Below are positions 14,785-22,089 of a DNA stretch of 32,725 bases, in pieces. Under the pieces are notes generated by a model. It saw only the letters and a list, made by a program, of their open reading frames with translations, was not told where the DNA came from and searched no databases. The stretch is from Planctomycetota bacterium. GTDB lineage: Bacteria > Planctomycetota > UBA1135 > UBA2386. The stretch lies in contig JALORC010000079.1 in the NCBI GenBank assembly GCA_025459175.1, positions 1-32,725 on the forward strand, written 5' to 3'. A program made the position numbers and the translations under genes. The stretch's first letter is position 1; each line of letters opens with the position of its first letter.

Positions 14785-14979
14785 TCACGAGCGATCCTGC
14801 TCCGCCTCGGCGCGGATGAACGCGTTGCCGTCCTCGTCGATGGTGATGTGCAGGACGTTGGGGTTGCAGCACACCGGACAGTCCTCGACGTAGTGCTGGC
14901 GGGAACCGGCCGACAGATCGATCGGCACCTCGACTTGTTCGCCGCAGGAGTCGCAGACGTAGTGGGCTTCGCTGTTCAT
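14785..14979 (-). CDS. CPXCG motif zinc-ribbon protein
   Basis: This 64-aa protein has two cysteine pairs: 'CDSCG' (C9, C12) and 'CPVCC' (C34, C37). They flank a 'VEVPIDLSAGSRQHYVEDC' segment and are followed by 'NVLHITIDEDGNA'. This is the CPXCG family, a small zinc-ribbon-like protein of unknown role found in proteobacteria and planctomycetes. The ATG at 14979 is chosen because the family homology starts there; the longer upstream frame is antisense to nei. Its promoter must lie in 14980-15228, shared with the divergent nei gene. Confidence 0.85.
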   Translation of the reverse strand: MNSEAHYVCDSCGEQVEVPIDLSAGSRQHYVEDCPVCCNPNVLHITIDEDGNAFIRAEAEQDRS

Positions 14980-15061
14980 GGTTGCTCGCGCCGATGATGG
15001 CTGGTCGGGGTCGGTAGGTGGCACGGCAAATCGAGGGCCGCCATGCATCCCGGCCGCGGCC

Positions 15062-15100
15062 GGATTCGAACCGCGCCGGGTCAAGGATGCGAACCGCGCC
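15062..15100 (+). repeat. Imperfect 16-base direct repeat upstream of nei
   Basis: GGATTCGAACCGCGCC (15062-15077) recurs as GGATGCGAACCGCGCC (15085-15100), differing at one base, 23 bases apart. It lies in the 249-base divergent region between the CPXCG gene and nei. It may be a tandem binding site. The rest of 14980-15228 shows no gene and no clear promoter, only the ribosome binding site of nei. Confidence 0.45.
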
Positions 15101-15228
15101 ACGCTGTATGCCCTGGATCGTGGGCCCTGTTCCGGTCCCGAACCTGCTCCGCGGTCCGTCCGACGGCGCGACCGCAGGCGCAAGGAACGCCACGCACCGC
15201 GAACCGCCCCGCCAACGTCGAGGGAGCC

Positions 15229-16068
15229 GTGCCGGAAGGACCTGAGATCCGCCGCGAGGCCGATCGCATCGGCCGCCAGCTTCGCGGCGCGCGCGCCGAG
15301 GCAGTGTGGTTCGCGTTCTCGCACCTGCAGGAATGGTCGGCGCTGCTGCGTGGGGTCGAGATCCGCACCGTCGAGTCGCGCGCCAAGGCGATGCTGATCC
15401 GCTTCGCCAGCGGCGTGAACATCTACTCGCACAACCAGCTCTACGGTCGCTGGTTCGTGGTGAAGCGCGGCGACATGCCGCGAACCGATCGCCAGCTGCG
15501 GTTGGCGGTGCACACCGCGACCCACTCGGCGCTGCTCTACAGCGCGTCCGAGATCGAGGTCCTGCACGACGACGATCTGCCCGGCCATCCGTTCCTCGCG
15601 CGCCTCGGCCCCGACGTGTTGTCGGAGCACGTGCAGCCGAACGACCTCGAAGCGCGGCTCGTCGACCCGCGGTTCCGGCGTCGATCGCTCGGCGCCCTGC
15701 TGCTCGACCAGGGCTTCGTCAGCGGCCTCGGCAACTACCTGCGCAGCGAGATCCTGTTCGTGGCCCGACTCGCACCGTCGCTGCGGCCGGTCGACCTGCT
15801 GGCTCATCAGCGCGCGGAGCTGGCGAACGCCATCGCCGAGATCGCGCGCCGCGCCTACCGCCACGCCGGCGTCACCAACGAGCCGGCCGAGGTGCGGCGG
15901 CTGAAGGGCGACGGCTGCTCGCGCCGCGAGTATCGCCACTTCGTGTTCGGCCGCGGTGGCAAGCGCTGCCGGCGCTGTGACGCCACGATCGTGCGGTCCG
16001 AGCATTCTGGTCGGCGCCTGTATGCGTGCCCGTCGTGCCAGGGCGTGGCGGGAGACTCGCGCACATGA
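15229..16068 (+). CDS. nei: Endonuclease VIII-like DNA glycosylase
   Basis: This 279-aa bifunctional DNA glycosylase/AP lyase of the Fpg/Nei family excises oxidised pyrimidines in base-excision repair. The catalytic N-terminus 'PEGPEIRREAD' gives the nucleophile P2 and general acid E3 after Met removal, and K53 is the beta-hairpin lysine. 'VWFAFSHL' and 'NQLYGRW' are Nei-like rather than Fpg-like. The helix-two-turn-helix includes 'QGFVSGLGNYLRSEIL', and the C-terminal zinc finger is C-x2-C-x16-C-x2-C ('CRRC', 'CPSC'). The GTG at 15229 is required because the proline must follow the initiator; GAGGGAG lies just upstream. Its stop overlaps the photolyase start (ATGA), forming a two-gene repair operon. 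Confidence 0.94.
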   Translation: MPEGPEIRREADRIGRQLRGARAEAVWFAFSHLQEWSALLRGVEIRTVESRAKAMLIRFASGVNIYSHNQLYGRWFVVKRGDMPRTDRQLRLAVHTATHSALLYSASEIEVLHDDDLPGHPFLARLGPDVLSEHVQPNDLEARLVDPRFRRRSLGALLLDQGFVSGLGNYLRSEILFVARLAPSLRPVDLLAHQRAELANAIAEIARRAYRHAGVTNEPAEVRRLKGDGCSRREYRHFVFGRGGKRCRRCDATIVRSEHSGRRLYACPSCQGVAGDSRT

Positions 16069-17519
16069 CGCCGCGACTCGCTGCCGTGTGGTTCCGCCGC
16101 GACCTGCGCGTGCTCGACCATGGCCCGCTGCTGGCGGCGGCGCGCCAAGGACCGGTGGTGTGCGTCTATTGCGTCGACCCGCGCGAGCTGGGCGTGTCGC
16201 GCGAAGCCGGACTGCCGCGCCTGGGGGCGCACCGGGCCCGGTTCCTGCTCGAGTCGCTGGCGGATCTGCGCGACGGTCTGCGGCGTCTCGGCGGTGAGCT
16301 GCTGGTGCGGCGCGGCGGTCCCGAACACGTGCTGCCGGCGCTGGCTCGGCAGCTGGGTTGGTCGCAGCTGCTGTTCCATCGCCTGGTCGGCACCGAGGAA
16401 GAGCAGGTCGAACGCGCCGTCGAGGCGGCGATGGCCGCGGTGGGGTGCCAGGTGGTGACGTGCTGGGATCGCACGCTCGTCCCGCTCGACGCCCTGCCGT
16501 TCGCGGTGTCGGCGACGCCCGAAGTCTTCACCAGCTTCCGCGAGCGAGTCGAGGCGCTGGCCGGCGCTGTGCCGCCGTTGCCCGCGGTGCCGAGCCTGGT
16601 CGCCGCGCATCCTGAGGTCGATCCGGGGCCGCTGCCGACGCTCGCGGAGTTCGGGCTCGACGAGCCGACACCGGATCCACGCGCGGTGCTGCCGTTCCGC
16701 GGTGGCGCGACGGCCGGTCGGGCTCGCCTCCAGGCATGGCTCTGGGACCAGGATCGGCTGCGTCACTACAAGCAGACGCGCAACGGCATGATCGGCGCCG
16801 ACTACTCGTCGAAGTTCTCGCCGTGGCTCGCACTCGGCTGTCTGTCGGCGCGCCAAGTGCAGGCCGAGATCGGGCGCTACGAGGCCGAACGCGTGCGCAA
16901 CGAGTCGACGTATTGGCTCACGTTCGAACTGCTGTGGCGCGACTACTTCCAGCTGATCGCCCGCAAGCACGGCGCGCGGTTGTTCGCGGCCTCCGGGCTG
17001 CGCGGCATCGCGGTGCCGTGGCGGCGGGACCGGGCCGCGTTCGAACGCTGGTGCACGGGCCGGACCGGCATCCCGCTCGTCGACGCCAATCTGCGCGAAC
17101 TGCTCGCGACGGGCTTCCTGTCGAATCGCGGGCGCCAGATCGTGGCCAGCTTCCTGACCAAGAACCTCGGTCTCGACTGGCGATGGGGCGCCGAGTGGTT
17201 CGAGTCGCGCTTGATCGACCACGATGTCGCGGCCAATCACGGCAACTGGTGCTACGCCGCCGGCGTCGGCAACGACGCGCGCGGGTTCCGCTACTTCGAC
17301 ATCGCGGTCCAGGCCGCGAAGTACGACCGCGACGGCGACTACGTGAAGCTCTGGTGTCCCGAGCTCGCGCCGCTCGGCAACGACGTGGTGCATGCGCCGT
17401 GGACCGTGCCGCTCGGCACGCGCCAGCGGCTCGGCGTGGATTACCCCGATCCGATCGTCGATCTCGCGGCCAGCGTGGCCGCGAACCGGCGTGCGTGGGA
17501 GGCGGCGGTCGGTCGCTGA
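16065..17519 (+). CDS. Cryptochrome-DASH-type DNA photolyase
   Basis: This 484-aa flavoprotein belongs to the photolyase/cryptochrome family. The N-terminal antenna domain (about 1-140) starts 'LAAVWFRRDLRVLDHGPL'. The FAD domain shows 'SSKFSPWLALGCLSAR', 'TFELLWRDYFQL', 'GIPLVDANLRELLATGFLSN', 'NHGNWCYAAGVGNDAR' and 'KYDRDGDYVKLWCPEL'. The last motifs resemble the DASH subfamily, which repairs cyclobutane pyrimidine dimers in single-stranded or looped DNA using blue light. CPD photolyase activity on duplex DNA cannot be excluded. The ATG at 16065 overlaps the nei stop by four bases, tying photorepair and oxidative repair in one operon. A short hairpin follows at 17535-17549. Confidence 0.92.
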   Translation: MTPRLAAVWFRRDLRVLDHGPLLAAARQGPVVCVYCVDPRELGVSREAGLPRLGAHRARFLLESLADLRDGLRRLGGELLVRRGGPEHVLPALARQLGWSQLLFHRLVGTEEEQVERAVEAAMAAVGCQVVTCWDRTLVPLDALPFAVSATPEVFTSFRERVEALAGAVPPLPAVPSLVAAHPEVDPGPLPTLAEFGLDEPTPDPRAVLPFRGGATAGRARLQAWLWDQDRLRHYKQTRNGMIGADYSSKFSPWLALGCLSARQVQAEIGRYEAERVRNESTYWLTFELLWRDYFQLIARKHGARLFAASGLRGIAVPWRRDRAAFERWCTGRTGIPLVDANLRELLATGFLSNRGRQIVASFLTKNLGLDWRWGAEWFESRLIDHDVAANHGNWCYAAGVGNDARGFRYFDIAVQAAKYDRDGDYVKLWCPELAPLGNDVVHAPWTVPLGTRQRLGVDYPDPIVDLAASVAANRRAWEAAVGR

Positions 17520-17534
17520 GGGGTGCTGTCGGAC

Positions 17535-17549
17535 TGGGCGAGGCGCCCA
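17535..17549 (+). terminator. Short GC hairpin after the photolyase gene
   Basis: TGGGCG and CGCCCA form a 6-bp stem with a 3-base loop (AGG) 15 bases after the photolyase stop and just before the next gene's -35. There is no T tract, so factor-independent termination is uncertain. Confidence 0.3.
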
Positions 17550-17551
17550 CA

Positions 17552-17581
17552 TTGGCACGCCGGCACTGCGGCGGGTATCAC
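17552..17581 (+). promoter_or_regulatory. Promoter of the WD40 gene, probably leaderless
   Basis: TTGGCA (17552-17557), 18 bases, then TATCAC (17576-17581). The ATG at 17588 follows after six bases, at the expected transcription start. No Shine-Dalgarno is present. Confidence 0.5.
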
Positions 17582-17587
17582 GCGCAG

Positions 17588-19507
17588 ATGCCGCCACGTG
17601 ATCTCGCCGTCCTCGCCACGTTGTTCGTCGCCAGCGCGTTCGCCGAGGCCCAGGCCCAGGCCTCGCCGCTGGCGGCCCCGCAGGTCCTCGGCACGCCGCT
17701 GCGCCGGCTCGACGGCCTGCCGCTCGATGCGGTGTTCACCCGCGACGGGTCGCTGCTGCTGACGTCGTGCCTCGGCCCGATGGCGCAGGTCTGGGATCCG
17801 CGCACCGGCAAGCGGGTCGCGGCGTTGACCGGCAAAGGCGCGGCGATGCGCGCGTGGTTCTGCGGTGCGAAGGACGAACGCATTGCCGCCGCGTTCCAGG
17901 ACGATGGTGTGCGCTTGTTCGAGGCACGCACCGGCAAGGCGATCGCCAGCACCGACCGGGCGGTCGGGCTCGCGGTGTCGTCGGACGGCACCACGGTCGC
18001 TACCACGAAGGGCGAGGACCTGCTGCTGCTCGACCCCGCGACCTGGAAGCCGAAGGCGACGATCAAGTTCGGCGGCACCGCGACGACGCTGCGCTTCACC
18101 GACGACGGCAAGCAGGTCGTGGTGACGGTCAGCACGAAGGAGAAGCGCTCGTTCGGCACCGACAAGTTCGTCGACCTCGCGCAGAAGAAGGTGGTCAGCG
18201 AGCAGGAGGCCAAGCTCGAGCTGCGCAAGCAGTACCCGCTCGCCGACGGCAAGACGGCCCTGCGCGGTTTCGCGATGAGCGTGCAGAAGGTCTCGCTCGC
18301 CGACGACTCGGTGCTGGCGACGTGCAAGCTGCCGATCGTCGCGACGTCGCTGGCGGTGCTGAAGGACGGCGCCGAGGTGATCGTCGGCGACAACGACGGG
18401 CGCATGGTGCACGCCGAGTTCGCGACCGGCAACGTGCTGCGGCGCTGGGGCGAGCACAACAACTCGGTCACCGACCTCACCGTGTCCCCCGACGGCACGC
18501 TGTTGGTCAGCATGTCGTGGGACCAGACGATCCGGCTGTGGAACCTCGCCGACGGCAAGGAGCTGTTCGCGTCGCCGACCCACAACAACGTGGTGACCGC
18601 GGTCGCCTTCGCCGCCGACGGCAAGCAGCTGGCTTCGGGCGGACTCGACAACTCGGCGATCCTGTGGAGCACCGACGGCAAGCTGCTCGTGCGCCATGCC
18701 GAGCACGAGTACGCGGTGATCGGCGTCGCGGCGGCCGCCGCGGGTCTGTGGTCGGCGAGCCAGGACCGTTCGCTGCGCCTCACCGACGTCGCCGGCAAGG
18801 AGGTCACCCGCGTCGTGCTCGACGGCAAGTACGCGTATGCCACGGCGATGACCAGCGTCGCCGCCGACGGCACGTTGATCACCGGCCATCGCGATGGCAC
18901 CGTGCAGTGGCGTGATGGCAAGACCGGCGTCGAGTTGCGCCGCGGTGACTTCCACACCAACGCCGTCAACGCCGTCGCCTGCGATGCGACCGGCATGCAG
19001 GTCGTCAGTGGTGGCGGCGACGGGCACCTGGTGTTCTGGGATGTCGCGGCGGCGACCTCGCGCAAGAAGGTGGCCGCGCACGAGGACGGGGTCGCTGGCG
19101 TGTGCATCGGCCCCGGCGGCCAGGCGTTCAGCTGCGGTGAGGACGGCGCGCTCGCGCAGTGGGACGTGGCGACCGGCGAACCGGTGCGCAGCGTGACGAT
19201 CGACGACGACGGCAAGCCGGACCTCGCCGCCGTCGTCGTGCTGGAGAAGCTCGGCCTCGTGGTGGCCGCGGGTGGCGGCGTGCTGCACTGCCGCAAGCTC
19301 TCTGACCTCGCTCCGGCGGGCACGGTGGCGTTGCCCGCCGCGGCGGTGTCGCTCGCGGTCAGCGCCGACGGCACGCGACTCGCCGCCGGACTCGAGGACG
19401 GCACGGTCGCGCTGTTCGCGACGATGCCCGCGCCGGTGGCGCCGCCGGTGCCGGCGGCGAAACCGACGAAGCCGGCTGCCCCGGCGCCCACCAAGCCGAA
19501 GAAGTAG
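17588..19507 (+). CDS. Secreted WD40 repeat protein
   Basis: This 639-aa protein starts with a signal peptide (residues 1-25, ending 'AFAEAQAQA'). Many WD40-type blades follow, each with patterns such as 'SPDGTLLVSMSWDQTIRLWN', 'AADGKQLASGGLDNSAILW' and 'DATGMQVVSGGGDGHLVFWD'. The number of blades suggests two propellers or one long one. A central insert (about 165-240) is lysine-rich ('STKEKRSFGTDKF', 'LELRKQYPLADGK') and breaks the repeat rhythm. The tail is a Pro/Ala/Lys-rich stretch that looks unstructured and could contact the cell wall. There is no catalytic domain, so it is probably a periplasmic or surface scaffold. The ATG at 17588 is fixed by the promoter immediately upstream. Confidence 0.87.
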   Translation: MPPRDLAVLATLFVASAFAEAQAQASPLAAPQVLGTPLRRLDGLPLDAVFTRDGSLLLTSCLGPMAQVWDPRTGKRVAALTGKGAAMRAWFCGAKDERIAAAFQDDGVRLFEARTGKAIASTDRAVGLAVSSDGTTVATTKGEDLLLLDPATWKPKATIKFGGTATTLRFTDDGKQVVVTVSTKEKRSFGTDKFVDLAQKKVVSEQEAKLELRKQYPLADGKTALRGFAMSVQKVSLADDSVLATCKLPIVATSLAVLKDGAEVIVGDNDGRMVHAEFATGNVLRRWGEHNNSVTDLTVSPDGTLLVSMSWDQTIRLWNLADGKELFASPTHNNVVTAVAFAADGKQLASGGLDNSAILWSTDGKLLVRHAEHEYAVIGVAAAAAGLWSASQDRSLRLTDVAGKEVTRVVLDGKYAYATAMTSVAADGTLITGHRDGTVQWRDGKTGVELRRGDFHTNAVNAVACDATGMQVVSGGGDGHLVFWDVAAATSRKKVAAHEDGVAGVCIGPGGQAFSCGEDGALAQWDVATGEPVRSVTIDDDGKPDLAAVVVLEKLGLVVAAGGGVLHCRKLSDLAPAGTVALPAAAVSLAVSADGTRLAAGLEDGTVALFATMPAPVAPPVPAAKPTKPAAPAPTKPKK

Positions 19508-19535
19508 TCGACTCGCCCGCGCGGGATCGGATGCC

Positions 19536-19564
19536 TTGACCATCCGATGGTGGCCAACTCTGAT
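19536..19564 (+). promoter_or_regulatory. Promoter of the halogenase-like gene, probably leaderless
   Basis: TTGACC (19536-19541), 17 bases, then TCTGAT (19559-19564), with the ATG at 19571 six bases later. This favours 19571 over the in-frame ATG at 19547, which lies between the -35 and -10 elements. Confidence 0.45.
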
Positions 19565-19570
19565 CGGGCC

Positions 19571-21235
19571 ATGGAATCGAGCCGGCATCTGCATGCGGAC
19601 GTGGTGATCCTGGGTTCGGGACTCGCCGGTTCGGTTGCGGCGCTGTGTCTGCTCCGCGCCGGCCGCAGTGTGGTGTTGGTCGACCAGGGCACGCATCCAC
19701 GGTTCGCGCTCGGCGAGTCGACCAACACGCCGGCCTCACTGTGGTTGCGGGTCATCGCCGAGCGCTTCAAGGTGCCGGAGCTGCTGCACCTGACCTCGGC
19801 CGAGGCGCTGGTCCGGCACGTGGCGCCGAGCTCGGGGATCAAGAACAACTTCGGGTTCATGTACCACCGACCCGGTGGCCACGCGCCGGAGCGGTTCTGG
19901 CAGGCGATCATCCCGCCGGCGTTCCTCGGTGACTGCGAACGCGACGGTCAGCCGGCGCAGAACGAGATGCACTACTTCCGCCAGGACGTCGATGCGTGGT
20001 TGTGGCAACAGGCGCTGGCTGCAGGAGCCATCGCGCGCCCGGCGACCGAGGTCATCGAGTCGGTGGCGCGCGATCGCGGCGTGGAGTTACACACCGCCGC
20101 CGGCGAAGTGTTGCATGCGCGCTTCGTCATCGACGCCAGCGGCCATCGGTCGCCGATCGCCCGCCAGTTCGGGTTGCGCGAGCTGCCGCCCCGCTGGCGT
20201 ACGGACTCGCGCACGCTGTTCACGCACATGGTCGGCGTCGAGCCGTGGGAGAATCTGCAGCTGGTGCCGGACAGCATGGCGCGCTGGAGCCAGGGTACTC
20301 TGCATCACTGTTTCGACGGCGGTTGGATCTGGGTGATCCCGTTCGGCAACCATCGCGCCGCGACCAACCGGCTGTGCAGCGTCGGCCTCAGCTTCGACAA
20401 TCGTCGGCACCCGCGACCTGGTGGCCTCGATGCCAAGGCCGAGTGGGACCGGGTCATGGCGACCTACCCGGCGATCGCCGCGCAGTTCCGCCGCGCGGTC
20501 GCGGTGCGACCATGGGTGCACACCGATCGCGTGCAGTACTCGAGCCACTGTTGTGTCGGCGATCGCTGGTGGCTCACCGCGCATGCCGCAGGCGCGGTCG
20601 ACGCTCTCTACTCGATGGGCAACATCAGCACGTTCCACACCCTGGCGATCGGTCTGGAACGTCTGCTGCGCATGTTCGCCGCAGACGACTTCCGACGCGA
20701 ACACCTGTTGCCGGTCGAGGACCTGACCTCGGCGCTGTTCCGGTTCCAGGACCGTGTCGTCTACGGCAACTACGTGGCGCTGCGGGATCCCGCGCTACTG
20801 CAGACATGGATCGCGATCTGGTCGTTGACCGACACGGCTCGCATCCGGGCCGTGCTGATGCCGCTGGTCAAGTACTTCCGGACGCGCTCGGCCACCGATC
20901 TCGCCGCCTGCTTCGCCCATCCGTCGCAGGTGCTGACCGGCGTCGGCATGCGCACCGGCATCACCGACACCACGACGGTGCTCGGCGAACTCGACCACCT
21001 CTGCGATCTGATGCAGGAACTGGAGATCGGCCGCAGCACACCGGCCGAGACCCAGATGCGGATCGAGGCGGCGTTGGCTTCGCGGCCGCAATACTGCATC
21101 GACTTGAGCGAGATGGAGCGTGCCTTCGCTCGTATGCCGTGGTCGTTCGCGCCGCTCTCGGAGCGCGGTCTGCGATCGTACGGCTCGTGCTTCCTGACCC
21201 CGCACGAGATGAACACGATCGGGCAGGCTCCCTGA
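19571..21235 (+). CDS. FAD-dependent halogenase-like monooxygenase
   Basis: This 554-aa flavoprotein has a Rossmann FAD site 'ILGSGLAGSVAALCLLRAG' near residues 13-31, then 'PRFALGEST', as in the flavin-dependent halogenase family. The two halogenase hallmarks appear present: 'GGWIWVIPFG' matches the WxWxIP motif (W252, W254, P257), and a lysine in 'GIKNNFGF' (K91) occupies a plausible position for the catalytic lysine. Such enzymes use FADH2, O2 and chloride or bromide to halogenate aromatic substrates. No flavin reductase, NRPS/PKS or other biosynthetic gene is adjacent, so the substrate is unknown. A non-halogenating monooxygenase is the main alternative. The start at 19571 is supported by the promoter; 19547 is the longer option. 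A hairpin follows the stop. Confidence 0.82.
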   Translation: MESSRHLHADVVILGSGLAGSVAALCLLRAGRSVVLVDQGTHPRFALGESTNTPASLWLRVIAERFKVPELLHLTSAEALVRHVAPSSGIKNNFGFMYHRPGGHAPERFWQAIIPPAFLGDCERDGQPAQNEMHYFRQDVDAWLWQQALAAGAIARPATEVIESVARDRGVELHTAAGEVLHARFVIDASGHRSPIARQFGLRELPPRWRTDSRTLFTHMVGVEPWENLQLVPDSMARWSQGTLHHCFDGGWIWVIPFGNHRAATNRLCSVGLSFDNRRHPRPGGLDAKAEWDRVMATYPAIAAQFRRAVAVRPWVHTDRVQYSSHCCVGDRWWLTAHAAGAVDALYSMGNISTFHTLAIGLERLLRMFAADDFRREHLLPVEDLTSALFRFQDRVVYGNYVALRDPALLQTWIAIWSLTDTARIRAVLMPLVKYFRTRSATDLAACFAHPSQVLTGVGMRTGITDTTTVLGELDHLCDLMQELEIGRSTPAETQMRIEAALASRPQYCIDLSEMERAFARMPWSFAPLSERGLRSYGSCFLTPHEMNTIGQAP

Positions 21236-21266
21236 CGCGGCGGTGGTTGGCGGCGGCGAGGCTCTG

Positions 21267-21288
21267 GCCGGGATCCGTGTGTCCCGGC
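21267..21288 (+). terminator. Hairpin after the halogenase-like gene
   Basis: GCCGGGA (21267-21273) and TCCCGGC (21282-21288) form a perfect 7-bp stem with an 8-base loop in the 114-base convergent gap. No T tract follows on either strand, so it may act with a factor or only stabilise the 3' end. Confidence 0.35.
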
Positions 21289-21349
21289 AGGAGGCCGGCA
21301 TCGGCTTGGCTGACGTCGCCAGCCGCTCGTCGCCGGCCCGGGCCCGCCG

Positions 21350-21952
21350 TCACACGAACGTGAACGTGAAGCGCGCGATCAGCCAGCCGCTGAAGTTCTG
21401 CGTCACCTGCTGGTTCGGCGGGCACGCGTTCCACGCATCGTTGGTCGCGAAGCCGCGCGTGCGCAGCTGCCAGCGTTCCTGCGTGAAGCTCGGCAGGCCC
21501 TGGCAGAAGCTCTGGCTGCTGCCGGTGAACAGCGTCGCGTCGGGCCACGGCGTCCGTGGGGTGCCCGGCCGGCCGGTGTACGGCCCGAAGTCGTAGTCGG
21601 TGGTCAGCAGCGACAGCGGCACCGAACCACCGAGTGCCGGCTGCTGCGCGCACACGGCGGTCGACAGGTAGGCCCAGTCGGTCGCGAACATCCGGCAGCG
21701 CAGCCAGTTGCCGGCGCCGAACAGCGAGTTCATCTGGATGTCGCCGTCGAACACCGCGAAGCCGAGCGAGCTCTGGCCATTGGTGATCGGGATCAGCGCG
21801 AAGAACGCGTTGCCGGCCGACGCGTCGGGGGCGACGACGGTCGTGCCCAGGTTGAACCGGAGATTGCTCGGCACGCCGCCGAGCACCACACGACCTTGGG
21901 CGGGCAGGATCGCGACCGAAAACAGCACGGACAATGAAGCAAGCATGCGCAT
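21350..21952 (-). CDS. Secreted protein of unknown function
   Basis: This 200-aa protein has a clear signal peptide (residues 1-19, 'MRMLASLSVLFSVAILPAQG'). The mature part is rich in Gly, Asn, Phe and Pro, with four cysteines spread through it ('LRCRMFA', 'AVCAQQ', 'SFCQGLPS', 'NACPPNQQ'), possibly forming disulphides. It ends in a beta-like 'GWLIARFTFTFV'. I do not recognise a family. The first methionine, at 21952, is preferred because GGAGG lies six bases upstream. An ATG at 21946 is the alternative. The PD40 lipoprotein gene lies 137 bases upstream on the same strand; a TATCAT sequence on the minus strand (22024-22019) could be this gene's -10 element. Confidence 0.72.
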   Translation of the reverse strand: MRMLASLSVLFSVAILPAQGRVVLGGVPSNLRFNLGTTVVAPDASAGNAFFALIPITNGQSSLGFAVFDGDIQMNSLFGAGNWLRCRMFATDWAYLSTAVCAQQPALGGSVPLSLLTTDYDFGPYTGRPGTPRTPWPDATLFTGSSQSFCQGLPSFTQERWQLRTRGFATNDAWNACPPNQQVTQNFSGWLIARFTFTFV

Positions 21953-22089
21953 GACGGGCCTCCGAGATGGATCGGGAATGCAGCCGCGGGCCAACTTCTC
22001 CCGCGGCTTGTCGGTCCCATGATATCGGGCCCACCCGTCCACCGCAGCCCTTGGCGGCGCGATCTCGCGATCGGTGCGATCCGCCCGGC

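Noticed and set aside
15040..15110. tRNA-like T-arm on the minus strand (GGTTCGAATCC)
   Set aside because: The flanking bases do not form a 5-bp T stem, and no anticodon arm or matching acceptor stem can be built around it.
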